From Porphyrobacter sp. CACIAM 03H1 (GTDB lineage: Bacteria > Pseudomonadota > Alphaproteobacteria > Sphingomonadales > Sphingomonadaceae): DNA of 64,000 bases. The notes beneath the pieces are model-generated. The model made no database searches. It was not told the DNA's origin and was given only the letters and a program-made list of their open reading frames with translations. The stretch covers positions 124,001 through 188,000 of the forward strand of contig NZ_CP021378.1 of NCBI RefSeq assembly GCF_002215495.1, in the 5' to 3' direction. A program made the position numbers and the translations under genes. Shown here one piece after another: positions 27,775 to 36,704 of the stretch; position 1 is the stretch's first letter, and every line of letters begins with the position of its first letter.

Positions 27775-27782
27775 AGCACTTT

Positions 27783-27846
27783 CCGTTCGCCTCGAGCGAA
27801 GTCGAGAGGCCCCGGCTGGTGTCTCGACTGCGCTCGACACGAACAG
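27783..27846. repeat. palindromic repeat family 1, short copy
   Basis: Inverted repeat CCGTTCGCCTCGAGCGAAGTCGAGA with TCTCGACTGCGCTCGACACGAAC, separated by a short loop. It sits between two convergent genes (SDR and MFS), where it may act in bidirectional transcription termination or mRNA protection. The right end has lost the final GG. Confidence 0.85.
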
Positions 27847-27856
27847 GCGGGGGCGG

Positions 27857-29161
27857 TCAGCCCTTCCGCATCTTCTCCAGGTAGCCGCTCGGCCCCATCT
27901 GCGCGGCGGTCCACACGAAGATCGCGAGACTGGCGAGGCCCGAGGCGAGGCACACGGCGAACACCGCCACCGCGAGCGCGCTCGTCCCGTAGGCCGGCGC
28001 CAGCGCATCGCTGGCCGCGCCGATCACCGCCAGCCCCAGCGCCTGCCCGACGAGGTTGTTGAAGAACAGCGCGATCGCGACCGCGAAGCCCCGGCTCGCG
28101 GGTTCCACCGCGGCCTGGATGCCCGACAGGATCCCCGCCTGGCTCGCGACATAGATTGCATAGGCCACGCCGAACCAGCCGAGGAACGCGCCGAAGCTTT
28201 CCGAGGTGAGGCTCAGCGCCAGCGGCACGACGCAGCCGAGACTCACCGCGCCCGGAAGCCACGCCCGCCACCGTTCGTCGCGCAGGGTCAGCCAGTGCGT
28301 GACGAAGCCGCCGAGGATCGGCCCGGGGATGCCGCCAAGGAAGAAGGTGAAGCCCAGATAGAGGCCGACATCGCCGGTGGAGATCGGGAACTGGCGCAGC
28401 ATCACCGCCGCCATCCAGAACGCGAGGGCATAGCCGATCATGATCTGCACCGCCCAGCCCAGCGCCAGCCCCATGAAGACGCGGTTGGTCAGCAGGCTCG
28501 CCACCGTCCGGCCGAGCGGCAGCTGCGTCATGTCCGTGCCCTCGGGGGCATAGCGGCCCCGGAGCGGTTCGCGCACCGTCAGATAAAGCGCCCCGCCGAT
28601 CAGCAGCCCGGGCAGGCCCATCAGGATGAAGGCCCAACGCCAGTCGAACCATTCGGCCAGCTGCCCGCCGACGACGAGGCCCATCGCCGTGCCCATCGTC
28701 GAGCCGAGCGTGAGAAAGCCCATCGCCTTCGCCAGCTCGCCCCGGGTGAAGAAATCGGCGACGAGGCTCTGCGAGGAAGGTCCGGAACAGCCCTCGCCCA
28801 CGCCGACGCCGGTGCGCGCGAGGAACAGGGTCCAGAAGCCTGCCGCCATGCCGCAGGCGGCGGTCATCACGCTCCAGAAGGCGATCGCCGCCGCCACGAT
28901 GTTCTTGCGCACCGAGCGGTCGGCCAGCCGCGCCGCCGGGAAGCCCGCGAGCACATAGACCAGCGAGAAGGCGAGCCCGCCCAGCAGGCCGAGCTCGAAA
29001 TCGGAAAGCCGGAACTCGGCCTTGATGTCCTCGATCAGGATCGAGAACACGAGCCGGTCGGCGACGCTGAACGCACTCGTCAGCGTCAGCAGAGCAAGCA
29101 CATACCAACGGTATGCGCCGGGTTTGCTCCCGTCAGTGATGGGGTCTGGCCCAGAGGCCAT
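27857..29161 (-). CDS. MFS transporter (Spinster-like)
   Basis: 434 residues with twelve predicted spans. The first half contains FPAARLADRSVRKNIVAAA, the MFS loop 2-3 signature, and GVGVGEGCSGPSSQSLVADFF, typical of Spinster-like carriers common in sphingomonad catabolic loci. The start lies 29 bases inside the end of the upstream SDR gene, so the pair is coupled. It probably imports the substrate or exports an intermediate; direction and substrate are not readable. Confidence 0.88.
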   Translation of the reverse strand: MASGPDPITDGSKPGAYRWYVLALLTLTSAFSVADRLVFSILIEDIKAEFRLSDFELGLLGGLAFSLVYVLAGFPAARLADRSVRKNIVAAAIAFWSVMTAACGMAAGFWTLFLARTGVGVGEGCSGPSSQSLVADFFTRGELAKAMGFLTLGSTMGTAMGLVVGGQLAEWFDWRWAFILMGLPGLLIGGALYLTVREPLRGRYAPEGTDMTQLPLGRTVASLLTNRVFMGLALGWAVQIMIGYALAFWMAAVMLRQFPISTGDVGLYLGFTFFLGGIPGPILGGFVTHWLTLRDERWRAWLPGAVSLGCVVPLALSLTSESFGAFLGWFGVAYAIYVASQAGILSGIQAAVEPASRGFAVAIALFFNNLVGQALGLAVIGAASDALAPAYGTSALAVAVFAVCLASGLASLAIFVWTAAQMGPSGYLEKMRKG

Positions 29162-29912
29162 TGTCCACCGGGATCGTCAGGCCGTTGAGGAAGCGCGCCT
29201 CGTCCGAGGCGAGGAAGAGCACGCAGCCGGCCACGTCCCTCGGATGGCCGAGCGCATTGGCATCGAGCGGACCGTCGGGGATCTCCATCGGGGTCTGCCC
29301 GGCGCGGCCCGAGACGCCCATCACCATCGGGGTCTCGATGCCCCCGGGCGCCAGCGCGTTGACGCGGATGCCGTAGCCCTTGTCCTGGAAATCGACCGCG
29401 AGCGAGCGGGTCATCCCCGCGATCCCGGCCTTGGCGGCGGCATAGGCCGGGATGTTGCCATAGCCCATCAGTGCCGCGGTCGAGGCCATGTTGATGATCG
29501 ACGAGCCGCCCCCGCCCACTTGCAGGTGGCGGTGCTTCATCAGCGGCACGGCATATTTGCACCCGAGGAAGGTGCCGACCACGTGGATGTCGAGGTGCAG
29601 CCTGAAGTGGGCGAGCGAGCAATCCTCGATGCTCTCGAAGATCACGTTGCCGGCATTGTTCACGAGGATGTCGAGCCCGCCGTGGCGTTCCTCGACCGCG
29701 CGCATCACCTCGATCCACTGGTCCTCGCTGGTGACGTCCAGTGCCATCGCGTCGCCGCCGATGGAATCGGCGACCTGGTGGGCAAGCTCCACCTCGCGGT
29801 CGGTGACGATCACCTTGGCGCCCTCGCGCGCCAGCGCCTCGCAATCGGCCTTGCCCAGCCCCATCGCCCCGCCCGTCACGAGCGCGACCTTGCCCGCCAC
29901 ACGTCCCGCCAT
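29133..29912 (-). CDS. SDR family oxidoreductase
   Basis: 259 residues, classical SDR with TGGAMGLG (13-20), acidic TDREVE after strand 2 (NAD preference), NNAG, catalytic Ser in INMASTAAL and Tyr-x3-Lys in AYAAAKAGI. The C-terminal DNGLWARPHH end is unusually rich in His. It resembles the 3alpha/20beta-hydroxysteroid-type SDR group, but substrate assignment is inference. Its end overlaps the MFS start by 29 bases; it is divergent from the first Rieske oxygenase. Confidence 0.9.
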   Translation of the reverse strand: MAGRVAGKVALVTGGAMGLGKADCEALAREGAKVIVTDREVELAHQVADSIGGDAMALDVTSEDQWIEVMRAVEERHGGLDILVNNAGNVIFESIEDCSLAHFRLHLDIHVVGTFLGCKYAVPLMKHRHLQVGGGGSSIINMASTAALMGYGNIPAYAAAKAGIAGMTRSLAVDFQDKGYGIRVNALAPGGIETPMVMGVSGRAGQTPMEIPDGPLDANALGHPRDVAGCVLFLASDEARFLNGLTIPVDNGLWARPHH

Positions 29913-30042
29913 CTGCTCTCTCCCAAAAGCGTCTGTTCTGTAACGGCCAGCCTATCGGGCGCGGGGCCACCCGCCACTGTCGAAAGCGCGAGGGCGCGGG
30001 CGGCGCGGTGCGATGTATTCTCCCGCCCGAGGGAGAGGCGGC

Positions 30043-31356
30043 ATGATGGACGCTGAAGAAGTCGCGCGGTTGAAGGCGCTGATGGAATGGGAGGGCCGCC
30101 GCACCGCCCCTCCGCAAGGCTTCCCGGCGCTCCCCGATATGCCCGCAGGCCGCTACACTTCGCCCGAATACTTCGCGCTCGAGATGGAGCACGTGTTCCG
30201 CAAGAGCTGGCTCTTCGCAGGGCACATGGACGAAATCCCCGAGCGCGGCTGCTGGATGCGCTGGCACAATGCGGGCGATCCGATCGTGATCGTGCACGGC
30301 ATGGACGGCAAGGTGCGCGCCTTCCACAACACCTGCCGCCACCGCGGCGCGCCGGTTGTCACCGAGGATCGCGGCAAGTCCTCGCGGCTCATGTGCGGCT
30401 ATCACAACTGGACCTACAAGACCGACGGGAGCCTCGTGGGCGTGCCCGAGCGGCGCGACTTCCCGGAAGATTTCGACCTGTCGTGCCGCGGCCTGCTGCC
30501 GGTCCGCTGCGAGCTGTTCGGAAAGGTCATCTTCGTCAATTTCGATCAAGGCGCCATGCCGCTCCTCGACTGGATGGGGCCTCTCGCGCGCGAGTGGGAG
30601 GAGTTCGCCTTCGACCGCATCCGCCTCGCCGCGCGGCACAGCTTCGACCTCAAGTGCAACTGGAAGGTGGCGATGGAGGCCAACATGGAGGTCTACCATG
30701 TGCCCTTCATCCACCCGACCACGGTCGCGCCGCTGGTGGATTCGACCCGCAACCTCAACACGCTCTATCCCAACGGCCACGCCCGGATGCTCGCGCCCCC
30801 GCCGCGCCAGACCGACCGCGAACACGTGCGCGCGATCGACAGCCCGCCCGGCTGGCAGCCAATCGCGACCGTCGGCGAGCTCGGACGCAGCTGCACCCAG
30901 AGCTACACCCTGTTCCCGAACTGGGTGTCGCCGCTGTCAAACTACTTCGTGCCGCCGCTGCTGTTCTGGCCGACCTCGCTCGGCACCACCCGGCTCGAGC
31001 TGGTGACGATGGCGCTCGACTGGGGCGATGCCCCCGCGCCCGACCTTTGGACCGTACCCGATGCCGCGCAGCCGAACGGGCGGCAGATGAGCCGGATCAT
31101 TCTCGAGGACACCCAGTTCGGCGAGGCGATCCAGCATTCGATGCAGGGGTCGGCGTTCCGGTCCGTGCCGCTGTCCTATCAGGAGGCCCGGATCTACGCC
31201 TTCCACCAGAGCCTCGACCGGATGATTGGCGAGGCCAACGTGCCGGCCCATCTCAGGGTCGAACAGGTGATCGGACCGGAGTGGGTGTGGCCCAACGATC
31301 CGCGCGCCGCGCAGATGGTACGCGAGGCTTCGCAGGCCCGCGACGCCGCCGAATGA
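30043..31356 (+). CDS. Rieske non-haem iron oxygenase, alpha subunit (1)
   Basis: 437 residues. The Rieske cluster is bound by Cys98-x-His100 (CRHRG) and Cys118-x2-His121 (CGYH). The mononuclear iron site shows His219 and His224 in EVYHVPFIH. The bridging acid three residues before the first His is Glu216, not Asp, as in carnitine monooxygenase CntA. GGGAGAGGCGGC precedes the ATG at 30043. No beta subunit, ferredoxin or reductase is adjacent. It probably inserts oxygen into the island's substrate, perhaps as a monooxygenase or demethylase. Confidence 0.92.
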   Translation: MMDAEEVARLKALMEWEGRRTAPPQGFPALPDMPAGRYTSPEYFALEMEHVFRKSWLFAGHMDEIPERGCWMRWHNAGDPIVIVHGMDGKVRAFHNTCRHRGAPVVTEDRGKSSRLMCGYHNWTYKTDGSLVGVPERRDFPEDFDLSCRGLLPVRCELFGKVIFVNFDQGAMPLLDWMGPLAREWEEFAFDRIRLAARHSFDLKCNWKVAMEANMEVYHVPFIHPTTVAPLVDSTRNLNTLYPNGHARMLAPPPRQTDREHVRAIDSPPGWQPIATVGELGRSCTQSYTLFPNWVSPLSNYFVPPLLFWPTSLGTTRLELVTMALDWGDAPAPDLWTVPDAAQPNGRQMSRIILEDTQFGEAIQHSMQGSAFRSVPLSYQEARIYAFHQSLDRMIGEANVPAHLRVEQVIGPEWVWPNDPRAAQMVREASQARDAAE

Positions 31357-31569
31357 CGTTACGGCATCGCGCTTTCAAGGGGCGATGTGGCGTTTTTGTC
31401 GCAGTTTGCGCGGGTCACTATCGCTTTTGCTGATGGTGCGCTTGGCTGGGCTCCATACACCTGCACGCCATACCCAAAGGCTTTGGCCGACGTGCGTGAG
31501 GAGAGCGCCCGAGGGTTGGGGAAGAACAGGGCACGCGGGGGAGCCGCGGCCCGATGGGGAGAGAGGAAC

Positions 31570-33993
31570 ATGAACACATTCCGTGCCCGAATTGCATCCG
31601 GCGCAATGCGCCGCGCGCTGATGTGCGGTGCTGCGCTTGGCGGGCTCGCCGCAGTGCCGAGCACCGCGCTGGCTCAGGACTCGGCGGAGGCCGATGCCAT
31701 GCCGGTCATCGTCGTCCAGGCCCGCCGCCAGAACGAAACTCTCCAGGAAGTTCCCGTCACCGTCACCGCGATCGGCGGCGAGACGCTGCAGAAGTACAAC
31801 ATCGACCAGGTCGCCGACGTGGTGAGCCGCGTGCCGACCCTCAACGTGCAGGTCGGCGGTTCGGGCTCGGGCGGCCAGCTCAGCTTGCGCGGTGTGGGCT
31901 CGTCGAACATCTCGGCGGCGTTCGATTCCGCCGTGGCCTTCGAATATGACGGCGTGGTCGTCTCCTCGATGCGCCTCGTGCAGGCCGGCTTCTTCGACGT
32001 CGAGCAGATCGACGTGCTGCGCGGGCCGCAGTCGCTGTTCTTCGGCAAGTCGGCCACCGCCGGCGTGCTCTCGCTGCGCTCGGCCAACCCGACCTCCGAC
32101 TGGGAAGTCGGGATGCGCGCCAACTACGAGTTCGAGGAAAAGGGCTACCTGCTCTCGGGCTACATCTCGGGCCCTATCACCGACACGCTGGGCATCCGCG
32201 TGGCCGCGCAGTTCAACGACATCGACGAGTTCCAGATCCTCCAGCCCAACACGCCGGCGGTGAACCAGGAACGCGGGCTGACCGACTTCATCGCCCGCCT
32301 GACGCTCGACTGGAACCCGGCGGACCGGTTCCGCGCCAACTTCAAGCTGCAATACACCAAGAACGAGAACGACGGCGCGATCGGCACGGCCGAGGTCAAC
32401 TGCGGCCCCAACGGCGTGGCGGACTCGGTGTTCCTGCTGGGCGGCGCGGTGCGCATCCCGGCGGGCTATGACTGCAACGCCTTCGACCAGCGCTACTACC
32501 TGACTGACGCGGCGCGCCAGCTTGCCGGGCCGGTCCCGGGCAATTCGCCCGCCAACGGGCGCAACGGCGTGCCTTTCGGCGAGACCGAAGTGTGGTTCGG
32601 CCGCCTGCAGTTCGATCTCGACCTGTCCGACACGCTGACCCTGACCTCGGTCACGGGCCTGCTCAACATGGATGCGATCGACTACGACGCCTATTCCTAC
32701 GGCGGCTTCTTCCCTGGCCCCAACGGCACCCGCCTGCCGGGCGGCGCGGGTTCGTCCGACCCGATCAACCGGCTCGAGCAGTACAGCCAGGAACTGCGCC
32801 TCGCCTCGGACTTCGACGGCGCCTTCAACTTCATGCTCGGCGCGTTCTACGAAGACCGCACCTTCATCTTCGACACCTCGCAGCAGGGCGTGAACATCTC
32901 GTTCCTCGGGCCCGACCCGGTGACCGGCTTCACCTATGACTGGGACAAGATCCACACAACCAAGACCGAGGCGCTCTCGTTCTTCGGTAGCGTGATGATC
33001 GACCTCACCGAAAAGCTCGAGCTTTCGGGCGGGATCCGCTGGACCGACGAGCAGAAGGTGCAGACGATCTCGGTGCCTTACGTCCACACCTTCCTGCAGG
33101 GGCCGGGCTTCGTGCGGCCGGGCTTCTTCTCGGGCCCGATCAACTTTGCCGACGACAACTTCTCGCCCGAAGTCACTCTGCGCTACCAGGCGAACGAGGA
33201 TCTCAACATCTTCGCCTCGTTCAAGACCGGCTTCAAGTCGGGCGGGATCGACAACTCGGCGCTGCCGTCGAACAGCCTCAGCCAGGCGGCGGCGACCGGC
33301 AACTTCGGTTCGCTGATCTTCCAGTCGGAAGAGGCGATCGGCGGCGAAGTGGGCTTCAAGTCCCAGTGGGCCAACCGCGACTTCACCCTCAACGCGACCG
33401 CGTTCTACTACGTCTTCACCGATCTCCAGGTGCAGAACTTCAACGCGGTCACGGTGCAGTTCGTCACCAGCAACGCGGGCGAGCTGACCACCAAGGGTGT
33501 CGATCTCGAAAGCCGCTGGAACACGCCGGTGGACGGGCTGAGCCTCTCGGCCAACCTGTCCTATCTCGACGCGCAGTACACCGACACCTTCATCCAGCCG
33601 CTCGGCATCTCGACGGTCGACCTCAACGGTCGCCGCGGCAGCCAGGCGCCGGAGTGGGCGGGGAACATCGCGGCCGACTGGACCATCCCGCTCAGCGACA
33701 GCCTCGAGTTGTTCCTGTCCGGGAACGCGGCCTACAACGATGGCTACATCACCGACGAGGCGACGCTGAACGACTATGTCCAGCCGAGCTTCTGGCTGCT
33801 CGACGCCAACGTCGCGATCGGCCACCCGGACGGCAAGTGGCGCCTGTCGCTCGTCGCGCAGAACCTCACCGACGAGATCTTCGTGATCACCAGCGGCGGG
33901 CGTCCGTTCCTGCAGCCGGGCGTGGGTGACGACTTCATCATGACCCAGAACCGCGGCCGGCAGGTCTTCGCCGAAGTCAGCTTCAAGTTCTGA
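31570..33993 (+). CDS. TonB-dependent receptor
   Basis: 807 residues. A signal peptide of about 35 residues ends in STALA before QDSAEAD. The plug domain begins with VIVVQARRQNETLQEVPVTVTAI and contains VDVLRGPQSLFFGKSATAGVL (written here with the family's usual I/VDVLRGP form); the rest is a 22-strand barrel ending in Phe (SFKF), the outer-membrane insertion signal. GAGAGG precedes the ATG. Sphingomonads use such receptors for hydrophobic substrates as well as iron complexes. It is flanked by two Rieske oxygenases, so uptake of the island's substrate is likely. Confidence 0.93.
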   Translation: MNTFRARIASGAMRRALMCGAALGGLAAVPSTALAQDSAEADAMPVIVVQARRQNETLQEVPVTVTAIGGETLQKYNIDQVADVVSRVPTLNVQVGGSGSGGQLSLRGVGSSNISAAFDSAVAFEYDGVVVSSMRLVQAGFFDVEQIDVLRGPQSLFFGKSATAGVLSLRSANPTSDWEVGMRANYEFEEKGYLLSGYISGPITDTLGIRVAAQFNDIDEFQILQPNTPAVNQERGLTDFIARLTLDWNPADRFRANFKLQYTKNENDGAIGTAEVNCGPNGVADSVFLLGGAVRIPAGYDCNAFDQRYYLTDAARQLAGPVPGNSPANGRNGVPFGETEVWFGRLQFDLDLSDTLTLTSVTGLLNMDAIDYDAYSYGGFFPGPNGTRLPGGAGSSDPINRLEQYSQELRLASDFDGAFNFMLGAFYEDRTFIFDTSQQGVNISFLGPDPVTGFTYDWDKIHTTKTEALSFFGSVMIDLTEKLELSGGIRWTDEQKVQTISVPYVHTFLQGPGFVRPGFFSGPINFADDNFSPEVTLRYQANEDLNIFASFKTGFKSGGIDNSALPSNSLSQAAATGNFGSLIFQSEEAIGGEVGFKSQWANRDFTLNATAFYYVFTDLQVQNFNAVTVQFVTSNAGELTTKGVDLESRWNTPVDGLSLSANLSYLDAQYTDTFIQPLGISTVDLNGRRGSQAPEWAGNIAADWTIPLSDSLELFLSGNAAYNDGYITDEATLNDYVQPSFWLLDANVAIGHPDGKWRLSLVAQNLTDEIFVITSGGRPFLQPGVGDDFIMTQNRGRQVFAEVSFKF

Positions 33994-34019
33994 TCCGCTC
34001 CGCAACGGGGGAGCACGTG

Positions 34020-34053
34020 GGGGCGGGCCGGCGACGGTCCGCCCCTTCGCTTT
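34020..34053 (+). terminator. probable terminator after the TonB-dependent receptor
   Basis: GGGGCGGGCC (34020-34029) pairs with GGTCCGCCCC (34036-34045) with one mismatch around the loop GGCGAC and is followed by TTCGCTTT. It lies 26 bases after the receptor stop and immediately before the regulatory motif of the next gene, separating two transcription units. Confidence 0.6.
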
Positions 34054-34072
34054 GCCAAAAGTGAGCATTGTC
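34052..34072 (+). promoter_or_regulatory. candidate operator/promoter motif, copy 1
   Basis: The 21-mer TTGCCAAAAGTGAGCATTGTC ends 60 bases before the Rieske oxygenase start at 34133. It matches a 21-mer in front of an unrelated gene (52813-52833) at 19 of 21 positions. It is noticeably AT-richer than its surroundings. Nature (activator site or promoter element) is inferred. Confidence 0.45.
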
Positions 34073-34132
34073 CCGCCGGGGCGGAAGGCGGATGCTCCGG
34101 CAAAAGGGCCAGAGCCCGAGGGAGGAACCGCC

Positions 34133-35362
34133 ATGTCACGCGAAACGCTGGTCGCCATGACCCGCAATCTGGTCGCCCACGGCGCGGCCGACACGATGGA
34201 ATATGCCGACGAGGTCGTGCGTGTTCCGGCCAGCGCCTATACCGACCCCGACCTGTTCGAGACCGAGAAGCGGCAGATCTTCCGCCGCCTGCCGCTGATG
34301 GTCGCGCCCTCGTGCGAGCTTCCCAATCCCGGCGACTTCAAGGCGATGGACATCTGCGGCGTGCCGCTGCTTTTGAGCCGCCAGAAGGACGGCAGCATGG
34401 GCGCCTTCCTCAACATGTGCACCCACCGCGGCAACCCGCTGGCGAGCGGCTGCGGCAATGCCAGCCGCTTCACCTGCGGCTATCACGGCTGGACCTTCAA
34501 GGCCGACGGCGACCTCATCGGCGTGGCCGACGCCAAGGATTTCGGCAGTATCGACAAGAGCCAGCACTGCCTGACCAAGTTCCCGGTCTACGAGAGCGCG
34601 GGGCTGATCTGGGTGACGCTCGACCCGCATTCGAAGCTGTCGATCGCCGATTACCTGTGCGGCTATGACGCGCTGCTCAAGGCCTTCGAGTTCGACGGTT
34701 GGACGCTGTTCTCGCAGCGCACGCTGGCCGGGCCGAACTGGAAAACGGCCTATGACGGCTATCTCGATTTCTACCACCTGCCGGTGCTCCACAAGGACAC
34801 CTTCGGGGCGGACTTCTACAACCGCGCCAACTACTTCGCCTTCGGCCCCCACCAGCGCCTGTCGACCCCGTCGAAGTTCGCGATCAAGGTGCAGGGGGAC
34901 GACGACCAGCAGCTCGATCTGGAAGCGATGAGCGACGACGAGCTGCCGCAGGAAGTGCTGGTGCAGGGCGTGTGGACGATCTTCCCGCACATCTCGATCG
35001 CCAGCTTCTACGGCGGCGGCCAGCGCGGGGCGATGATCAGCCAGCTGTTTCCGGGCGAGAAGGTGGGCGAGAGCTTCACCACCCAATTCTACGTCATGGA
35101 AAACCAGCCCGAGACCCCGGAGCAGGTCCAGGCCGCGCACGACCAGTTCAACTTCCTCGAAATCGTGGTCCGCGACGAGGATTATGCGACGGGCAAGCGC
35201 CAGCAGCAGGCGCTCGCGTCAGGGCTGATGAAGGAGGTGCTGTTCGGCCGCAACGAGAAGGGCGGGCAGGTCTTCCACCAGTGGGTGAAGCGCCTCGTGG
35301 ACGCGAGCGACGAGGAACTGGTGGGGATTTTTGCCGCAGAGCAGCGGCAGGCGGCGGAGTAG
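34133..35362 (+). CDS. Rieske non-haem iron oxygenase, alpha subunit (2)
   Basis: 409 residues. Rieske ligands Cys96-x-His98 (CTHRG) and Cys115-x2-His118 (CGYHGW). The iron site has Asp212 as bridging acid and His215/His220 in DFYHLPVLH. GGGAGGAACC precedes the ATG at 34133. It is preceded by the candidate motif at 34052-34072 and followed by the AT-richer orphan on the other strand. No reductase partner is near. Possibly a different regio-specificity from the other two Rieske proteins, given the Asp rather than Glu. Confidence 0.92.
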   Translation: MSRETLVAMTRNLVAHGAADTMEYADEVVRVPASAYTDPDLFETEKRQIFRRLPLMVAPSCELPNPGDFKAMDICGVPLLLSRQKDGSMGAFLNMCTHRGNPLASGCGNASRFTCGYHGWTFKADGDLIGVADAKDFGSIDKSQHCLTKFPVYESAGLIWVTLDPHSKLSIADYLCGYDALLKAFEFDGWTLFSQRTLAGPNWKTAYDGYLDFYHLPVLHKDTFGADFYNRANYFAFGPHQRLSTPSKFAIKVQGDDDQQLDLEAMSDDELPQEVLVQGVWTIFPHISIASFYGGGQRGAMISQLFPGEKVGESFTTQFYVMENQPETPEQVQAAHDQFNFLEIVVRDEDYATGKRQQQALASGLMKEVLFGRNEKGGQVFHQWVKRLVDASDEELVGIFAAEQRQAAE

Positions 35363-35376
35363 TCTTACTTCTCGGA

Positions 35377-35964
35377 TTATACGATCCGCGTCTGCACCAT
35401 GAAGCCGCCTCCAAGGTTAGTGGTCGATAGAATCCCTTCTTTCGGGCCAGCTTTGATCCGGCCATCAAGGTATTTGGTGACAGTCCATTCGGGCTTCTCA
35501 TCGCGCACGACATCGTAAAGCGCTCTAGCCAATGCAAATAGCCTATCAAGCCTAACGTGCCGCGTGTGCTCAAATATGTATCTCCAATCCTCGAACGCAT
35601 TCGAGAGCTCAACAAGATGTTGGCGAAGTGTTAAAGCTCCAACTCCGGCTATTTGGGCGTAGCGCTTTCGTATTTTTTGTCGTTGAGGTTTAGGCAGTGA
35701 ATTATACAGCTTATCAAGTCTATGAACTTTCGGGACTTTGTCACCCCGTGCAATGATTAGGGCTTTGATGTAAAGCTCAGATGCAAATGCGATATTCGCG
35801 ATTGTGGGCGAAGCCGGGGCGACTTTGCTGGCAGGATTGAATGGATCGATAACCGGCTCTGCGCATCGCAGCGCACACTCATAAAAGGCGTTGGCACTGT
35901 CGAAGGCAATGTGACATTGCTTCTTCGGGCCGGGGTGACCAGTGACATCAATCTCAATGGTCAT
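35377..35964 (-). CDS. orphan HEPN-like protein (possible RNase)
   Basis: 195 residues from ATG 35964; a TTG at 36003 would add 13. I do not recognise a named family with certainty, but the helical pattern ASELYIKALIIARG, then VHRLDKLYNSLP, then FEDWRYIFEH resembles HEPN proteins. RYIFEH (Arg128 to His133) fits the R-x4-H motif of HEPN RNases. Base composition is clearly more AT-rich than the flanking genes and codon use differs, which points to recent acquisition. No antitoxin-like nucleotidyltransferase partner is adjacent. Function is therefore open: toxin remnant, solitary defence protein or non-catalytic HEPN. Confidence 0.6.
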   Translation of the reverse strand: MTIEIDVTGHPGPKKQCHIAFDSANAFYECALRCAEPVIDPFNPASKVAPASPTIANIAFASELYIKALIIARGDKVPKVHRLDKLYNSLPKPQRQKIRKRYAQIAGVGALTLRQHLVELSNAFEDWRYIFEHTRHVRLDRLFALARALYDVVRDEKPEWTVTKYLDGRIKAGPKEGILSTTNLGGGFMVQTRIV

Positions 35965-36241
35965 TTGGACATACTCTGCGCACCCAGACGTCAACTGACT
36001 CAACGTATTGCTATCTCACCGTAATCGCGGAAGTCAAAGTCGGGAAGATCCGCTTCCCTTGAGCAGAGCCTCTAAAAAGGGCGGAGGCGCTCAGAAAGGA
36101 TAGGGCCGGACGATGAAGCCTGGCCATTCGTCGTTTTTTGGCGCCTACCCGAAAGTGGGTAATGCTTCGGTCGGATTGGGTTTCCTCGATACAATAGCCC
36201 TATAGCTCGTCCAAACGAGGCTGAAGCCGCCATTCCCTCAA

Positions 36242-36333
36242 TCGTCGCCCCGGACTTGATCCGGGGCTTGGCTTCTCTTCTGTTTCGTCTGCAGGTTAGT
36301 GAGCCAAGCCCCGTGTCAAGCACGGGGTGACGA
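36242..36333. repeat. inverted repeat, family 3 (CCCCGGACTTGATCCGGGG type)
   Basis: Two 32-base arms (36242-36273 and 36302-36333) pair with mismatches at only five positions around a 28-base loop. Each arm itself contains a small hairpin (CCCCGGACTTGATCCGGGG; CCCCGTGTCAAGCACGGGG). This type of repeat is widespread in alphaproteobacterial intergenic DNA. Confidence 0.8.
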
Positions 36334-36526
36334 GGGGGGAATGGGTCTCGCCGTTTTCCTACACGCCCGACAACCGCTACACTCCGCCCCGGTTCTTTCC
36401 CATCGTTGCGTCCGGCCTGCGAGGCCGGTGGATCCTCGAGGCGCGAACAAGGCCCCGCTTCCCTGTCCGTCCGCGTGTTGAAAGCGGGTGTGAATATCTG
36501 TATTTATTGGTGAAATCGGAGACGCG

Positions 36527-36551
36527 CAAAGCGGACACGGTGTCCGCTTTG
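36527..36551. repeat. perfect 25-base palindrome
   Basis: CAAAGCGGACAC and its exact reverse complement GTGTCCGCTTTG flank a single G. A further partial copy (TCCGCTTTG) follows directly at 36552-36560. It could be an operator or a remnant of a recombination site; there is no gene close downstream to choose between these. Confidence 0.6.
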
Positions 36552-36568
36552 TCCGCTTTGCTTCATTG

Positions 36569-36698
36569 TCGTCATTGCGAGGAGCCGCAGGCGGAGTCGA
36601 AGACGGCGCGGGGCGCCACCCGGCAATCCATGATCCGACACTGCTTATGCTTGCGGCGTCAGCCCCTGGATTGCTTCGCCTGCGGCTCGCAATGACGA
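36569..36698. repeat. palindromic repeat family 2, copy A
   Basis: Ends are TCGTCATTGCGAGGAGCC and GGCTCGCAATGACGA, with internal GGCAATCCATG and TGGATTGCTTCGCC also pairing. The centre carries a longer divergent insert than the other copies. It ends six bases before the stop of the NmrA-like gene. Confidence 0.9.
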
Positions 36699-36704
36699 GA
36701 TGGT

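Larger units (their letters stand above)
35965..36704. other. 740-base gene-free stretch rich in inverted repeats
   Basis: No convincing gene on either strand. Contents in order: an AT-richer 200-base leader of the HEPN-like gene; an inverted repeat at 36242-36333; a segment with CCGTTTTCCTAC and TTCTTTCCCATCGT, also seen near 51744-51814; a perfect 25-base palindrome at 36527-36551; and a palindromic repeat of family 2 at 36569-36698. It looks like a landing place for repeats at the edge of an acquired gene. Confidence 0.7.

Noticed and set aside
31375..34194. A 939-codon minus-strand frame opposite the TonB-dependent receptor
   Set aside because: Arg/Glu/Val-rich shadow; the receptor has a signal peptide, plug and terminal Phe.
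36242..36698. Possible CRISPR array from clustered repeats
   Set aside because: The repeats are single palindromes of different families, not regularly spaced direct repeats, and no cas gene is present.
35377..36704. Prophage or integrative element remnant
   Set aside because: Only one unusual gene and repeats are present; no integrase, structural gene or attachment duplication could be found.
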